A stretch of 64,000 nt of DNA from Blasia pusilla (lineage: Eukaryota; Marchantiophyta; Marchantiopsida; Blasiales): positions 20,956,001 to 21,020,000 of the forward strand of contig CM114273.1 of the NCBI GenBank assembly GCA_050084515.1. The letters are read 5' to 3'. Position numbers and translations under genes: made by a program. Positions 22,331 to 33,085 of the stretch are shown one piece after another (positions within the stretch are counted from its first letter, which is position 1; the number at the start of each line of letters is the position of its first letter). The notes below the pieces were generated by a model that was given only the letters and a program-made list of their open reading frames with translations, searched no databases and was not told the origin of the DNA.

Positions 22331-24050
22331 CAAAGAGAGAATGAGATAATGAGAGAGTGAGAGAGCTTCATGGGGGAGCTCGCTGGTCACTCGCTGTTTT
22401 TGCAGTTTGGCGACCGTGTTCTCCGTTCAGCGGCTCATGGGAGTGCTCACCGGAGCAAGGGCTAATTGTTCTTTGCATTTGCCGATTTTTCGTATGGAAG
22501 AGTGGCGCACAGAAGCGCTGCCCAATTTCTTATAGGGATTGATTATGGGGGCGGGTTGCCCCATGCCGGTGGTCTCGGGAGCACCATGTAGTTTGCTGAT
22601 TTGTATTTTTACAGGTTTTACATTCTCGTTGGGAGAAATCAGCGCGGAAGCGCTGCCAAATTTTATGTAGGAGAAAGAGACATTGGGCTTTACAACAATC
22701 CCCGTAAGTTTTAACTGGAATGTCCAATTCCAAATAGTTTTTAACATCATCGTAGATCGTGAAGCTCTGCACGTTGTGCATGAAATAGTACGCAATTTGG
22801 AGTTGTAAATAAAAAGTTATGGTCAATCTTGCAAAACTGCCATTGCTAGGAAATTTTTAGGGTTAAATTGTTCAAACCCTATTCCAGCCGCCACACCGGC
22901 GGCGGCCATTGCTGTCATAGCCACCATCATCAGTCAATGGTCAATTATCACCGTCTAGAGTCACTCGTCACCGTCAATGGCCCATAGGCCATCGTTGGCC
23001 GTTGACGTTGCCCAGCGTTGCTCATAGCCGCATTCGGCCGTTGTCCATCCTTTGGTTGCCATTGCCGCCATTACGAAGTGGAGGGTCTTCCACGACCACC
23101 GTTTATTCTTTGACTTGTATCGCCACCACGTACTTTGGTTTGGCCGCCATTGTCATCGCAGTTTCGTCATCAACCAATGATGGTAGATGAACTCCGGTTA
23201 TGGTGTTTGAATTTTGGATTTCATGCTGCTATGTTGTGATTGGTAGCCGCTCGACGACGGTCGAGTAGCGTGCCGTGACGCATGTTGCCCCAACGCGCCG
23301 TGCCGCTCGTGGCCGCACCACACCATCTCAATCGCGGAGCCACATTGTCATTGTGGAGCAGAGTGTGGATTTATTGTTGATTGAGGAGGGTATGCCACCG
23401 AGTGCCGCATCCCACCATCGAGGGCTGTGCCGTTCGTAGCAGTTCTCTACCGCCTGCAACGCCGCACCGTTGTGTTGGAACCGCATTGTCCATCGAGGAG
23501 TTTTGAGCAGCGTCAGTACAGGAGGAGTATGACTTGCTGATTGGAGAAGTTGTCTTCATGACTGAGTTGGGGTCAAGATTTGCTGTTGTTGAGGAGCGAC
23601 ATCGACATGTGTTCAAGTTACCCATTTTGGTCCTTTACCCTGCACGCGTGAGGGATTCTCGGATTTGGGTAGTTTATTTGGGGATATTGGGTTGTGTGGA
23701 TGATGAGAATATCATTTATGTATGTGGTTTAGGGGACATAGACCTGTGTGGGATGTCCGGAGTTTAGGGTAGGTTGTCGATGAGATGATAGCTTGGTCGA
23801 TTTGCCTCACCACGCCGCTTGTTGCCGCACATTACACGTCTCGGGGAGGGAGAGTGTAGATCAAGTGCCGCTTGTTTGGGATGAGTGATTGAGGGATTAC
23901 TCGCGAGGTTGAGAGTGATCGTGTGAGAGGGGCACAAGGGCCATCACGTCATCCTTTCAGGATTTTGAAAGGCGAGGTAGTGGACTTGAGAGTAGCTCTG
24001 GAGGGTTTACTCGGAGTGGTGCGAGGTTTCGAGGATCTCCACGTGAGAGA
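22331..24050 (+). other. Non-coding stretch upstream of copy J gag
   Basis: Contains a GCC/CGCCATT-rich section (22880-23200) and a short open frame at 23534-23764 (77 residues, no recognisable domain). It lies between an LTR-like segment and gag of copy J and may be leader sequence of that element. I saw no convincing primer-binding site and no host gene. Confidence 0.3.
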
Positions 24051-25430
24051 CCACCTCGATCTTCTTCTATGTCATCTTCAAACGAGGGGGAGCGTGTAGA
24101 GGAGTGTATTAGTGATGCACCATACACATTGAGTGGTCCTACCAGTTGGGCGTACGAGATGGACGATTGGGGTAGAGGACCGCGTAGGTTTTTGGGTGCT
24201 GTAGGCACCATAGAGCTACACAACTTCATTGCGGAGTTTATGAGTTGGTGTGACTCACAGCGGGATAGGAACTGTAGAGAGTTCAACCCGTTTCTAGCAT
24301 GGAACGGTATGTTCCAGCATTTAGAGGGGGCACCCATGGACGATTACCATGAGTTCTCCCACAGATATGCCCAGGAGATTGAGGCATGGCAACTCTACTA
24401 TGACCCACACTATGTGTCATGGACGGAGCCGTTCCCAAATGAGGAGGAGGAGTTAGGAGAGGGTACTTCCTCTTCCACTAGTGATGTTTTAGGAGGGGTC
24501 AGTAGCACTAGAGCAGTTGCACTGTCTAGTCGGGTTCGTCCCAGGTTGAACCCCGTGGTTGAGTTTTGTGTTGAGTTGAGGGCGAGCTACCAGGGGTATG
24601 GACGGAGAAGTTGCGGAGCATCCATGACTTCCAAAGGTGCCCGGATGAGAGTTTCCGTGAGGCTTACACTCGTTTGCGCCAGTTGATCAACGTCACTCAG
24701 GGGGTGACTGGGGCTCATGCTATCGAGTCATGGTACGCGATGTTGGACCGGACCCTCTGGACACGGGTGCGGGAGGGGGTGCTTCTTATGAACACCTCCC
24801 CTACGTTGAGAGATGTTTTTAGGAATGCCGAGAACAGTGAGCGCAACATGGCGGAGGAGAGCGTAACCACCATGGGTTCTGGGCGAGAGCAGCCTTGATT
24901 GTCTGCACTACCTGTGGAGCAATGTGGACTCTGAGATAGGTTGACTGTGGCACCATGAGCTCAGGGAGGATACCAAGACGCCGTGCCACAGAGACCTGCG
25001 CCTTCATATGCGGCTCAGCGCCAGCCGCCTACTATTACTTGTTGGTCATGTGGTGGAGCCCATCATCATTGCACTCGTCAGGGTCATGGATGTGTGTCTT
25101 ACCATGGAGAAGGAGATGGTGCTGCACCAGGAGGTTATCAATGTGACTATTGTCAGAGGTATGGTCATACACGTGCTAGCTATTTCAGTTTACATCCTGA
25201 GTTACGTCCAGACCGAGGGTCAGAAAGGGCACCAAAGCAAGTAGCCGATCTGGGTGGGCCTAGAGATTATGCACGAGGTGGTCCCGTTGGAGGTAGAGTA
25301 CCACCACCTAGATGCGCCGAGGGAGACGCAAGACGTGAGGCTGGGATGGCTGCTCAGGTACAATAGCTACATGAGCAGATTGTCGCTATGGCATTGAGGT
25401 TACGTGATGCAGGATCCGTGGCATCGATAT
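24051..25430 (+). pseudogene. Gypsy gag with zinc-knuckle-like motifs (copy J)
   Basis: The capsid-like part includes FQRCPDESFREAYTRLRQL, TLWTRVREGVLL and AENSERNMAEE, the usual layout of a Ty3/gypsy gag domain. Downstream CWSCGGAHHHC and CDYCQRYGHTRASY resemble CCHC knuckles with one ligand lost. Frames change near 24600 and 24900. Gag would form the cytoplasmic particle that packages element RNA. This is the only gag of the DNMT family in the window. Confidence 0.75.
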
Positions 25431-25714
25431 CATATGGAGCAGCCAAAGATATGGAGGATCCTGGTTGGATGTGCGGGGTTGCCTAGATGGAGGCCGCCGT
25501 AGTTGTGATGCATGGAGCAGCCGTAGAGTTGGATCCAGAGCGAGGGGAAGCCAGAAAACACACTAGGCTTCCTCAGTCTTTCACGTTGTCCGAAGCGATG
25601 AGGACCCCATCGATGGGTCCTCATCAAAGTTCGTGGAGAGTTGGTGTGCAGGCATGGAGGGCGATGGGAGAAGCGAGTGCGATGACTCCTATTGTTGATG
25701 CTTAGGAGGGGTAT

Positions 25715-26452
25715 ATGTCGAGCACGTTGTTGGGGGCGGCCACCATTGTATACCGCACTCCTTTATTTTCTGCTTCCGATGTTATGACGTTGGGGGGTAC
25801 ACCCACCGAGGCTTTTTGGCTGGCCGCTTCACTATATGAGCGAGGAGTTGGAGTTCATGCATCATATTTAGAGGTGATTGCAGAGGAGATGATGGACTTG
25901 CCCTTGGAGCGAATGCTCGGGCCGTACACGTCAGATTTATGGCAAGCTGCGGCTGCTAGGATGGCGGAGATGCCCGCTAGTCTTGCGATAGAGCATGCTA
26001 TGGCTTTTCCTGATGTTGTATTGTTGGATAACCGAGGAGAGGTCTTCCAGTTGGTGAGTCCCGGAGGTAGAGCTTTTAGTCTGCAGTGCGTCTTGTTACA
26101 TTCAGGAGCGCAACCCCTGATATTGGGGAAAGCTTCATTCAGAGGATTGGGCCTGACAAGAGCCGATGTGGAGCATTGTCCATTCCGGATACAGACATCC
26201 TTGGATGGAGCAAGTACCACACAATATATCACCCGACAGGAGGTCATGGTGAGGATTAGCTCGGGACATCCTACACATAAGTCCGTGGTGCGAGCCAAGG
26301 CGATAGTGACTGATGCAGATTCCTACGACGTGTTGGTTGGTGGAGCAGTGTTATACCCGATGGGGTTTTCCCTGGATTACTGGGAGGAGTCAGCGACCTA
26401 CAGACCAAGATGGCAGTCTGGTGATGGGCACCTTAGCTCATTACTTGTTTGA
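25715..26452 (+). CDS. Gypsy protease region (copy J), uninterrupted 245 residues
   Basis: The N-terminal half (TLLGAATIVYRTPLFSASDV) has no domain I recognise; it recurs on the minus strand at 45664-45890 as a fragment. Residues about 128-150 carry HSGAQPLILGKASFRGLG, the retropepsin active site, but the catalytic Asp of the DSG triplet (kept in copy E) is His here. The second beta-unit is SYDVLVGGAVLYPMGFSLDY. Followed after a frame change by an acidic linker and the methyltransferase. Because of the D-to-H change it is unlikely to cleave polyprotein. Confidence 0.75.
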   Translation: MSSTLLGAATIVYRTPLFSASDVMTLGGTPTEAFWLAASLYERGVGVHASYLEVIAEEMMDLPLERMLGPYTSDLWQAAAARMAEMPASLAIEHAMAFPDVVLLDNRGEVFQLVSPGGRAFSLQCVLLHSGAQPLILGKASFRGLGLTRADVEHCPFRIQTSLDGASTTQYITRQEVMVRISSGHPTHKSVVRAKAIVTDADSYDVLVGGAVLYPMGFSLDYWEESATYRPRWQSGDGHLSSLLV

Positions 26453-28013
26453 TTCACAGGTGCAGTGATCGAGCAACGGCGAGGAGAGATGGCATCACTT
26501 GGCCTATTGATTTGATTGAGGGACATGTCCATGCAAAGGATACTCCCGTTCCTGACATTTCTATGAAGAGGAGTGTTATGGTAGCCGCATCATTCCGTGG
26601 AGGAGAGGTGCCGTTGTGGGGCTTGATTGAGGAGCTTTGACAATTGGCAGATGAGCACATGCAGACCGCGTGGAGTGAGGCCTTTGCACCGGAGCGTGAC
26701 GGGTCTAAGGAACCCGAGGTAGCAGGGAGTGCTACGATGACACCCTTGGATACCATACCCATTGTGTGGTGTACACCGGAGAAGGGAGTGTCAGATCTCT
26801 TTGGAGCGATTACCATCGGTTTAGTTGTTGTTTTACAGGCAGGATTGCAAGTACAACAGTACTTGTATGTGGAGAGTGATGATGTTGCAAGGCGCATCTC
26901 ACTACGACATGTGGCACAGTTATGCCTACATTTTCCCGACTTATTGTCTGCGTCCACGGTACAGGGGTACGAGATTTCCCTACCGAGGGATATTTCATTG
27001 TTCAGGGCGCAGGACTTAGAGCGGGTAGGGACCATTGATTTGGTCATTGCCGGTTGGCCATGTCAGGGCCAATCAAGTGCTGGACAAGGCAATGGGTTGG
27101 CTGACACTCGGTCTAGGTTGTTTTGGGAGATGTTGAGGGTCTTACGGGAATTGCAAGAGCACCAGTCTCGTTCTCCAGCCTACATTCTGGAGAATGTGCT
27201 GATCTTAGGAGACTCCAAGTCACGGGTGGTGACGAGTGCTCGTTAGGTGTGTGCTTGGATCGGCCCAATAGTATTCTTGGATGCGGCGAGTGTAGGTTCT
27301 AGAGCCCATCGCCCGCGTGTATGTGGACCAACTTGGTGCCCCATGTGGTGTTATAGAGGGCACATGCGAGAGTGGAGCGCCCCTTCGATTTGTTAGTGGA
27401 TTCCATCCTGGATTTAGGTCGTCAATCACAGGCAGTGAGGCATGATGATTGACCACCGCTGATTGTGGTCAACAAGGTAGGCAGGCTGCGGGCAGCCTTG
27501 CCCACGTATGTGAGTTCTCCCGCTTCCTATGCATACAAGGAGGCCAGTCCTGGCTTGGTTTGGGATGACCAGGTTCAGCGGTTGGTGGAGCCCAACGCCG
27601 ACAAGAGAGAGCGAGCGATGGGATTTCCCACTGTACCGTCAGTGTCAGAGGCATCACGACGCCATGTCTTGGGTCAAATGATGGACCTGAATTCCTTGAC
27701 ATGGATCCTCAACTTGGGAGTGGCTGAGCAGCATCGTATGAGATCACGACAGATCACAGCGGTTGCGTTGGTGAGCCCCATGCCTACCAAGACGGTGGAG
27801 GCAGTGGCTAGGGGCGAGACCCGAGGAGATCTACACACCTAGGGAGATCGGGAGAGATACCCTTGGACTTCTTGGGATGTTTTGCAGGTACGCCATGAGA
27901 TGATAGTCACAGCATTGAGCGTGGTTCCGGGCACTGCACATGGAGGAGACCACAATTTGTAGTTGGCTGCACAAGAGCGGCCGAGTGTTGTTGTTCGAGA
28001 CAGGGTTGCACCA
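26453..28013 (+). pseudogene. DNMT3-like cytosine methyltransferase with complete motif set (copy J)
   Basis: All conserved motifs are present in order: I (SDLFGAITIGLVVVLQAG, about 26787), II region (YLYVESDDVARRIS), IV (IAGWPCQGQSSAGQGNGLAD with catalytic Cys, about 27053), VI (AYILENVLILGDS), VIII (GSRAHRPRV) and, after the recognition region, IX-X (DKRERAMGFP, SEASRRHVLGQMMDL, about 27600-27690). About 340 residues, the usual size of a DNMT3 catalytic domain. TAG at 27244 (Gln in other copies), TGA near 27450 and a frameshift near 27300 break it. The protein would deposit 5mC in the nucleus. A linker RYPWTSWDVL leads to the amber stop at 28014. The nearest families are DNMT3 and bacterial m5C enzymes. 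Confidence 0.85.
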
Positions 28014-28287
28014 TAGCAACCACCGATACCTGCGCCAGAGAGTCCTACCGTAGTCACGATGGAGACTTGGGAGCCAGATATGGGCCCTAAGTTGACAAGA
28101 GGAGAACCACACCACATACATTAGTTCCTCAAGAGTTATAGGAGCTGCTTTGCGTTTAGCATGGAGGATTTGGGTACGCTGAAGGGACCGGGGATTGGCA
28201 TTGAGTTGTCGAGTGATACGCCAATCTTACGACGACCCTATAGGTACAGTGATATGGAGAGGGCTCTGATTCATAGTAGGAGCCAGG
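28014..28287 (+). pseudogene. Amber stop and start of RT (copy J), cut by insertion
   Basis: TAG at 28014-28016 followed by CAACCA, then the frame METWEPDMGPKLTRGE, MEDLGTLKGP, IELSSDTPILRRPYRYSDME. The copy is interrupted at 28287 (sequence CCAGG) by the 5' LTR of a different element. An extra TAG near 28122 replaces a CAA of copy E. Confidence 0.8.
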
Positions 28288-29320
28288 TGTGATATACACC
28301 TTTCTTAAGTTGTAGAGATTTTAGACGATTTTAAATACCTTTAGGCAATAATTCCCTTAGTTTGGAATATTCCACTTAGATTTAGGAGTAGGGAATACAT
28401 ATTAGGAAATAAGAATAGATTGGAATCTATTTGAAACTAGGAACGTTCACTTATTGGCCCACTTAAATCATTAGGAATTAATTCTGAGTTCGAGGGATCA
28501 CGAGTTTGCCTTTCCACGAGTTCACACTTTTGACAGTTACGTGACAGTTTTTAGTGAAGATATTGATCCGATGAACACTGCAGGAGTTGAACGGTTGGTA
28601 GCTTTAGGAAGAAGTTAAACAGAATTACAGTTAGGAGTGTAAGCATTTGACCCCTTGAACCATGGGCAGGGAGTCGAAGAAGGGTTTTTTTTCCATTTTC
28701 ATAGTCAAATACTTACTAGGAAGAGTAGCTCTTGTGACAGAAGACTCTCGCCCTTAGAGATCGGCCATTGAAGAACGAAACTGACCCATTTCATAGAATC
28801 AACAGTAGTTGCTATTCTTGGAATGAAGAATTATTCCTCTTTGAACCCCGGAATCAGTCTCACTTGTTATTGATGGCTTTGAGGATGGAGTTGGAGACAG
28901 ACAGCAGTATCTTCAAGCAGAAGTAAAGAGCCGACATATTAATTGAGAATCATTTCTCCACTCATCTCTGTTTCGAATGAGTTTGGCAGAGGGAGATCAT
29001 ATGTCTCACCGCAATCTCTTTTTCTTATCGAGAATACTTATGTAATACCATGTCTCTGGAATTTGACATTCCCTTTGATTTAATTATGTTTTAGGAGGAG
29101 TTCACCTCCTTATAGTTAAAACCCTGTTCAGTTGTACACGTTAAACACTCAGTCTGGTGATGCTGTTAAATCCACCTTATGCTTTGTTGATGCATAGACT
29201 ATACAGAATCAACTCAAAATCTTTGAATGTAATTTCTAATCCAGATCCTATTCTTAAAGGGAACGAATTCAGATCAATTGATACTTATTTTTGAACTAGT
29301 GATAGAAATCCTTTACCACA
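28288..29320 (+). repeat. 5' LTR of an unrelated Ty3/gypsy element (element F)
   Basis: Starts TGTGATATACACC and ends TTTACCACA (TG...CA), about 1033 bp, and is followed 11 bp later by a primer-binding site. The five bases before it, CCAGG, are the candidate target duplication, but the right-hand copy cannot be found because no 3' LTR is present near 36000. Confidence 0.65.
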
Positions 29321-29331
29321 TAGCTTCCTTT

Positions 29332-29349
29332 TGGCGCCGCTGTCGGAGA
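29332..29349 (+). promoter_or_regulatory. Primer-binding site of element F
   Basis: TGGCGCCGCTGTCGGAGA resembles the TGGCGCCGTTGCCGGGGA primer-binding site, complementary to the 3' end of tRNA-Asp, used by several plant Ty3/gypsy lineages. It follows the LTR end immediately, which supports the LTR call. Confidence 0.7.
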
Positions 29350-29789
29350 ATAGATCATCTGGAAAGGGAGATTACCTAAAAAAAAATAGACTGAGAGAGA
29401 TCCAGAAGGGAGAATCACACTCAGATGCAATAAGCAGATCACAATCAGCAGAAGGAAAGTTTAAAGAAAGGGGATTACCTAGAGATTTCACGATTTCACG
29501 CAGCAACAGAGTGGAAGTGTGGCAGGATCGCGACATTGATTGGGGTAAACGGTGAAGGATCATATGCAGATGGTTCTCGGCAAGATCCATAAGGGACAAG
29601 TTCCAGAACAAAGAAGAAGGAGAGAACCCAAGAGGACGAGGCTGGACCATGACAACCTCGTCTCGTTCGCGGTGCGTAATTACATGCAAGGGAGTACCTT
29701 ATGAGCACTCTTAGATATTTGGGTGGAGAATGGGAAGGAATTGAGAATGTCCCTGCCCAGGAACAGAGAGTCTAGGAAGAAATAGCTTT

Positions 29790-31640
29790 ATGTTCCCCTT
29801 CGGAAGAAGGTCCAAGGATAAAACGGCAGAAAGAGATTTACGAGCAAAAAGGAGGGCTGAGAGACGTTCCAAAGACATACAGAGTAGTGTGTCTACACAA
29901 GCACGTCAGTCAAATCTTCCTACCCAAGAAATTCTGCCAATTTCAAATCCCGTATTAACAGGCAGTACCCTTCCTATTTATTTGGACTTAGCCGATCCTT
30001 TGGGAGACAAGAATGTAACCAGTCCTTTCCAATCAAGAACCTTAGGAGAAACTTCCACCTCGGGAACACTAGATAGGCCGGCTAAATCCCGTCCAGCTAT
30101 ACTGAATATAGGACCCATATCAAGAAGGACCCACAAAGCAAGTCCAAAACGTCCTAGGCGTTCAGTAGACTCCTTGATACCAAATTTTAGTCCCACTACT
30201 ATATTGGTAGGGAGTGCATTGAATCGAAATAATCCTCCAAGTGCTGCAAATTTACCCCCGGCCATTGGAGCAAGTAACCCCAATGCTCAATCTGTTGCAC
30301 AAAAGGGCATTGTCATTAGCAATATGCTTCCGAACCTTGCAATGGGTTCTACCAAGTTAAAATATTCTAAGTTTTATGGACGAAAGCAGGATGCCGATGA
30401 CTAGATGATGGGATTCTTGGACACAACACTAACTAACAAGGAGGATGCGGAACCAGAACTCTTGCGCATATTTCCTGGACTGATGAAAGAGGATGCCATG
30501 CACTGGTATCATAATGACCTCACTCCAGCCATCAGGGCCGATTGGGGCTTGATAAGTACTTCTTTTTTACAGGCTTTCAGAAAAGAAAAGTCAATGTCCA
30601 AGATTATGGCCCGACTCAGGAGTATTAAGATGAAAGATAGGGAGTCCACTAGAATTTTTGGTAGGAGGGTATGGATACTTCTGGACAAGATTAACCCACC
30701 TCCAAGTGCGGAGATGCAGGCTCAATACTTCATAGGTGGACTGCCTAGAGAAATGAACAAATTTGTAAGACAACAAGACCCTCTTACCATTGCAGATGCA
30801 ATAAAATGGAGTCAGAAGTTCGTGGATGTGGAGCAATCTATTGAAAAGGAGTTACGGAAGGAAGAAAGAGCTGAGGCTAAGAGGAGCAAAAAGAAGAAAG
30901 GCAGATCCAGGGGCCACTCCAAGAAATACGTAACGAGTAGTGAGGATACAGAAGATGATACCTCTGGGGATGACTCAAGCAGCTCAATTTTAGTTTCCTT
31001 GAGGTCCTCCAGTGGCTCTGAGGAGACCATGCGGAGGAAGAAGAAAGGAGAAGATAAAAGGAACTTCAAAAGAGCTAGGGAGCCAGACTCCAAGAAAAGT
31101 TTTCAGAAAACTATAGATGATCTAGCTGGAAAGTTTGATAACCTAGCAGTAAACCTGGCTGAAAACAGGGCTCGTAGACGCCCTGTCCCACTACAGAGGC
31201 TAGGAGTTTGGTGCACTACCTGTAGGAAGAGAGGACATTATCCAGCTGAATGTCATGAGGATATGAGATACATAGAAGCAGAGGAAGAGGAGATGCAAGA
31301 GATTTTCTGGACTGATGAGATGGAGGAAGTCCAATGGAGGTTAGTGCAAACAACAGTACCTCAGGCACCACCCATAATATATGGAGCCCGACCACAAGGA
31401 ATTGGGAGAGGTACAGGTCCGATGCGTACTAAACCCGTACCAAGGCCCCCTATGGAACCCCTGGGAGGGTCTCCAGATCCCAACAAACCTCGAGTAAAGG
31501 GCACTTGTTATAATTGTGGAGACCCTCGCCACTATTCACCATCGTGCCCATGGCCGAGGGCCCCAAAGCCTGTGCAAATCCTATGTGGGAATTGTGGGGC
31601 TGGAGGACACACCCCTCTAGAATGTCCAAACCCAGTTTAG
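29790..31640 (+). pseudogene. Gag of element F with three zinc knuckles
   Basis: N-terminal 204 residues are basic and Pro/Ser-rich; a TAG at 30402 (after DADD) interrupts the frame, which continues unchanged into MMGFLDTTLTNKEDAEPE. The capsid-like region (LLRIFPGLMKEDAMHWYHN, FIGGLPREMNKFV) follows. A Lys/Glu-rich stretch and acidic serine tract (about 30850-31050) precede three CCHC knuckles: CTTCRKRGHYPAEC, CYNCGDPRHYSPSC and CGNCGAGGHTPLEC. About 615 residues if the stop is read through. Apart from that one stop the frame is open, so the element is fairly young. Confidence 0.85.
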
Positions 31641-33085
31641 CCTAAGATGCTTGTAAAGTATATGAGGGATCCTGATGTGAAAGTGGAGGCAGAAGTTAGG
31701 CTAATTTATATGGATGAGGCCGCACTGGAGGAAGTTAAGCACTGCCAAGAGGTGGAGTTTGTGGAAGGAGAAGTCTTCAAGGCATCAACCAGGAGTATGA
31801 AGAAGAAAGATTATCAGGAATTGCGGGACCAGATGTCCAAAAGGAAGGAAAGCCGGGCGTCAAAGAAGAAGGAGGAGAAGCCAGGGGGCAAGCAAAGTGA
31901 AGGGATCCCAAAGGAATTGGATCCAGCCTACGACAGGAATGACCCTAAGTACTTTCTAGGGGATATCAGGGGAGAAGTACATGATCTAATCCAGGAGGAG
32001 CAAAGTCAAGCCAAAGGACCTGAAAACACGAACTCACAAGTTTGCAAAATCGCTACTTCGCTAGATCAGCCTGACCAGATATTGAAGACTATGAAATTTG
32101 AAGGAGTCTGGATAGATGGAAAACAAGGATATGACATTCTGAAGGATGTATCGGAGACAAAGGCAAATGTAACCATTGGTGAGTTACTTAGGGAGAATTC
32201 CTTTTATAGAAAGTAGATTAGACCTTTAGTAACAGGGAGGAAGCGGAAATATAAGCTTCCTGCCACAACTGTAAACCAAGTCGGAGACATTGTTGAAGAT
32301 TTACGACCACCAGACATAGAAGTGCAAGAAGCAGGTTGTTTAGTTAAAAAAGTCCCTGTAGATGGAGGCTTTGGGGTGAACATAATGATCGCTGATACAG
32401 CAAAAGCATTGGGATTCACAAAGTTTGAATCCACCCCAAAAATTTTACACATGGCAGACCAGTCTAGAGTAGTACCTAGAGGGAAGTTGGCTAATCTGTC
32501 AGTAGTGATAGGGGATAAGCCCTTTCGATTGGATTTCATAGTCATCGACCCCCCTACTCCTTCTACTTACCCAATGTTACTAAGAAGACCATGGTTATAT
32601 AAGGCTCAGGTTCAAACAAGCTGGGGGAGGAAAACTTTTACCTTTGGATCTCCCAAGACCACAATTACGTGGGAGACAGTGGAGCATGAAGGAGAGACCT
32701 CCTCTATGGATTCAAGATATACATCAGGAGTTAGTGACTCCACTTTGGACAGTAGATGGATCGATGTCGAACGGCAGGGGCAGTCTACAAGATTTTTTTT
32801 GTCAATATGAAAAGATTTGGACATCTCCTCTTTATTCTAGGAGACACCGACATTTGTCGAAGAGACCAGTACTATTGCAGGGGGGATTAGCAATTTGGCA
32901 GGTTTGCAGAAGGGCGATCTCGGACATTGAACTCTCCTATTTCAAAGGATCAAACAGAGATGACCATCCAAATTGGAGCTGAACAGACTCGACCCCAAGA
33001 GCTCGGGGAAGCAACTCATCCCGAGGAAGAACCGGTCGGCTCCAAGCAGCTGAAGTAGCAACCACTGAAGAGTAAGAATGTAGAA
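31641..33085 (+). pseudogene. Protease region of element F
   Basis: A charged spacer (31647-32213) ends in TAG 32214. The protease-like part contains PVDGGFGVNIMIAD (DSG or DTG expected, here DGG) at about 32350, MADQSRVVPRGKL and YPMLLRRPWLY, the layout of plant gypsy proteases. Between 32640 and 33085 the frame shifts and the sequence is spacer-like. Same orientation and register as gag and RT. Confidence 0.75.

Noticed and set aside
28288-28300. Element F and the DNMT-gypsy as one composite element
   Set aside because: RT, integrase and gag of F are of another lineage, and the LTR start cuts copy J inside RT.
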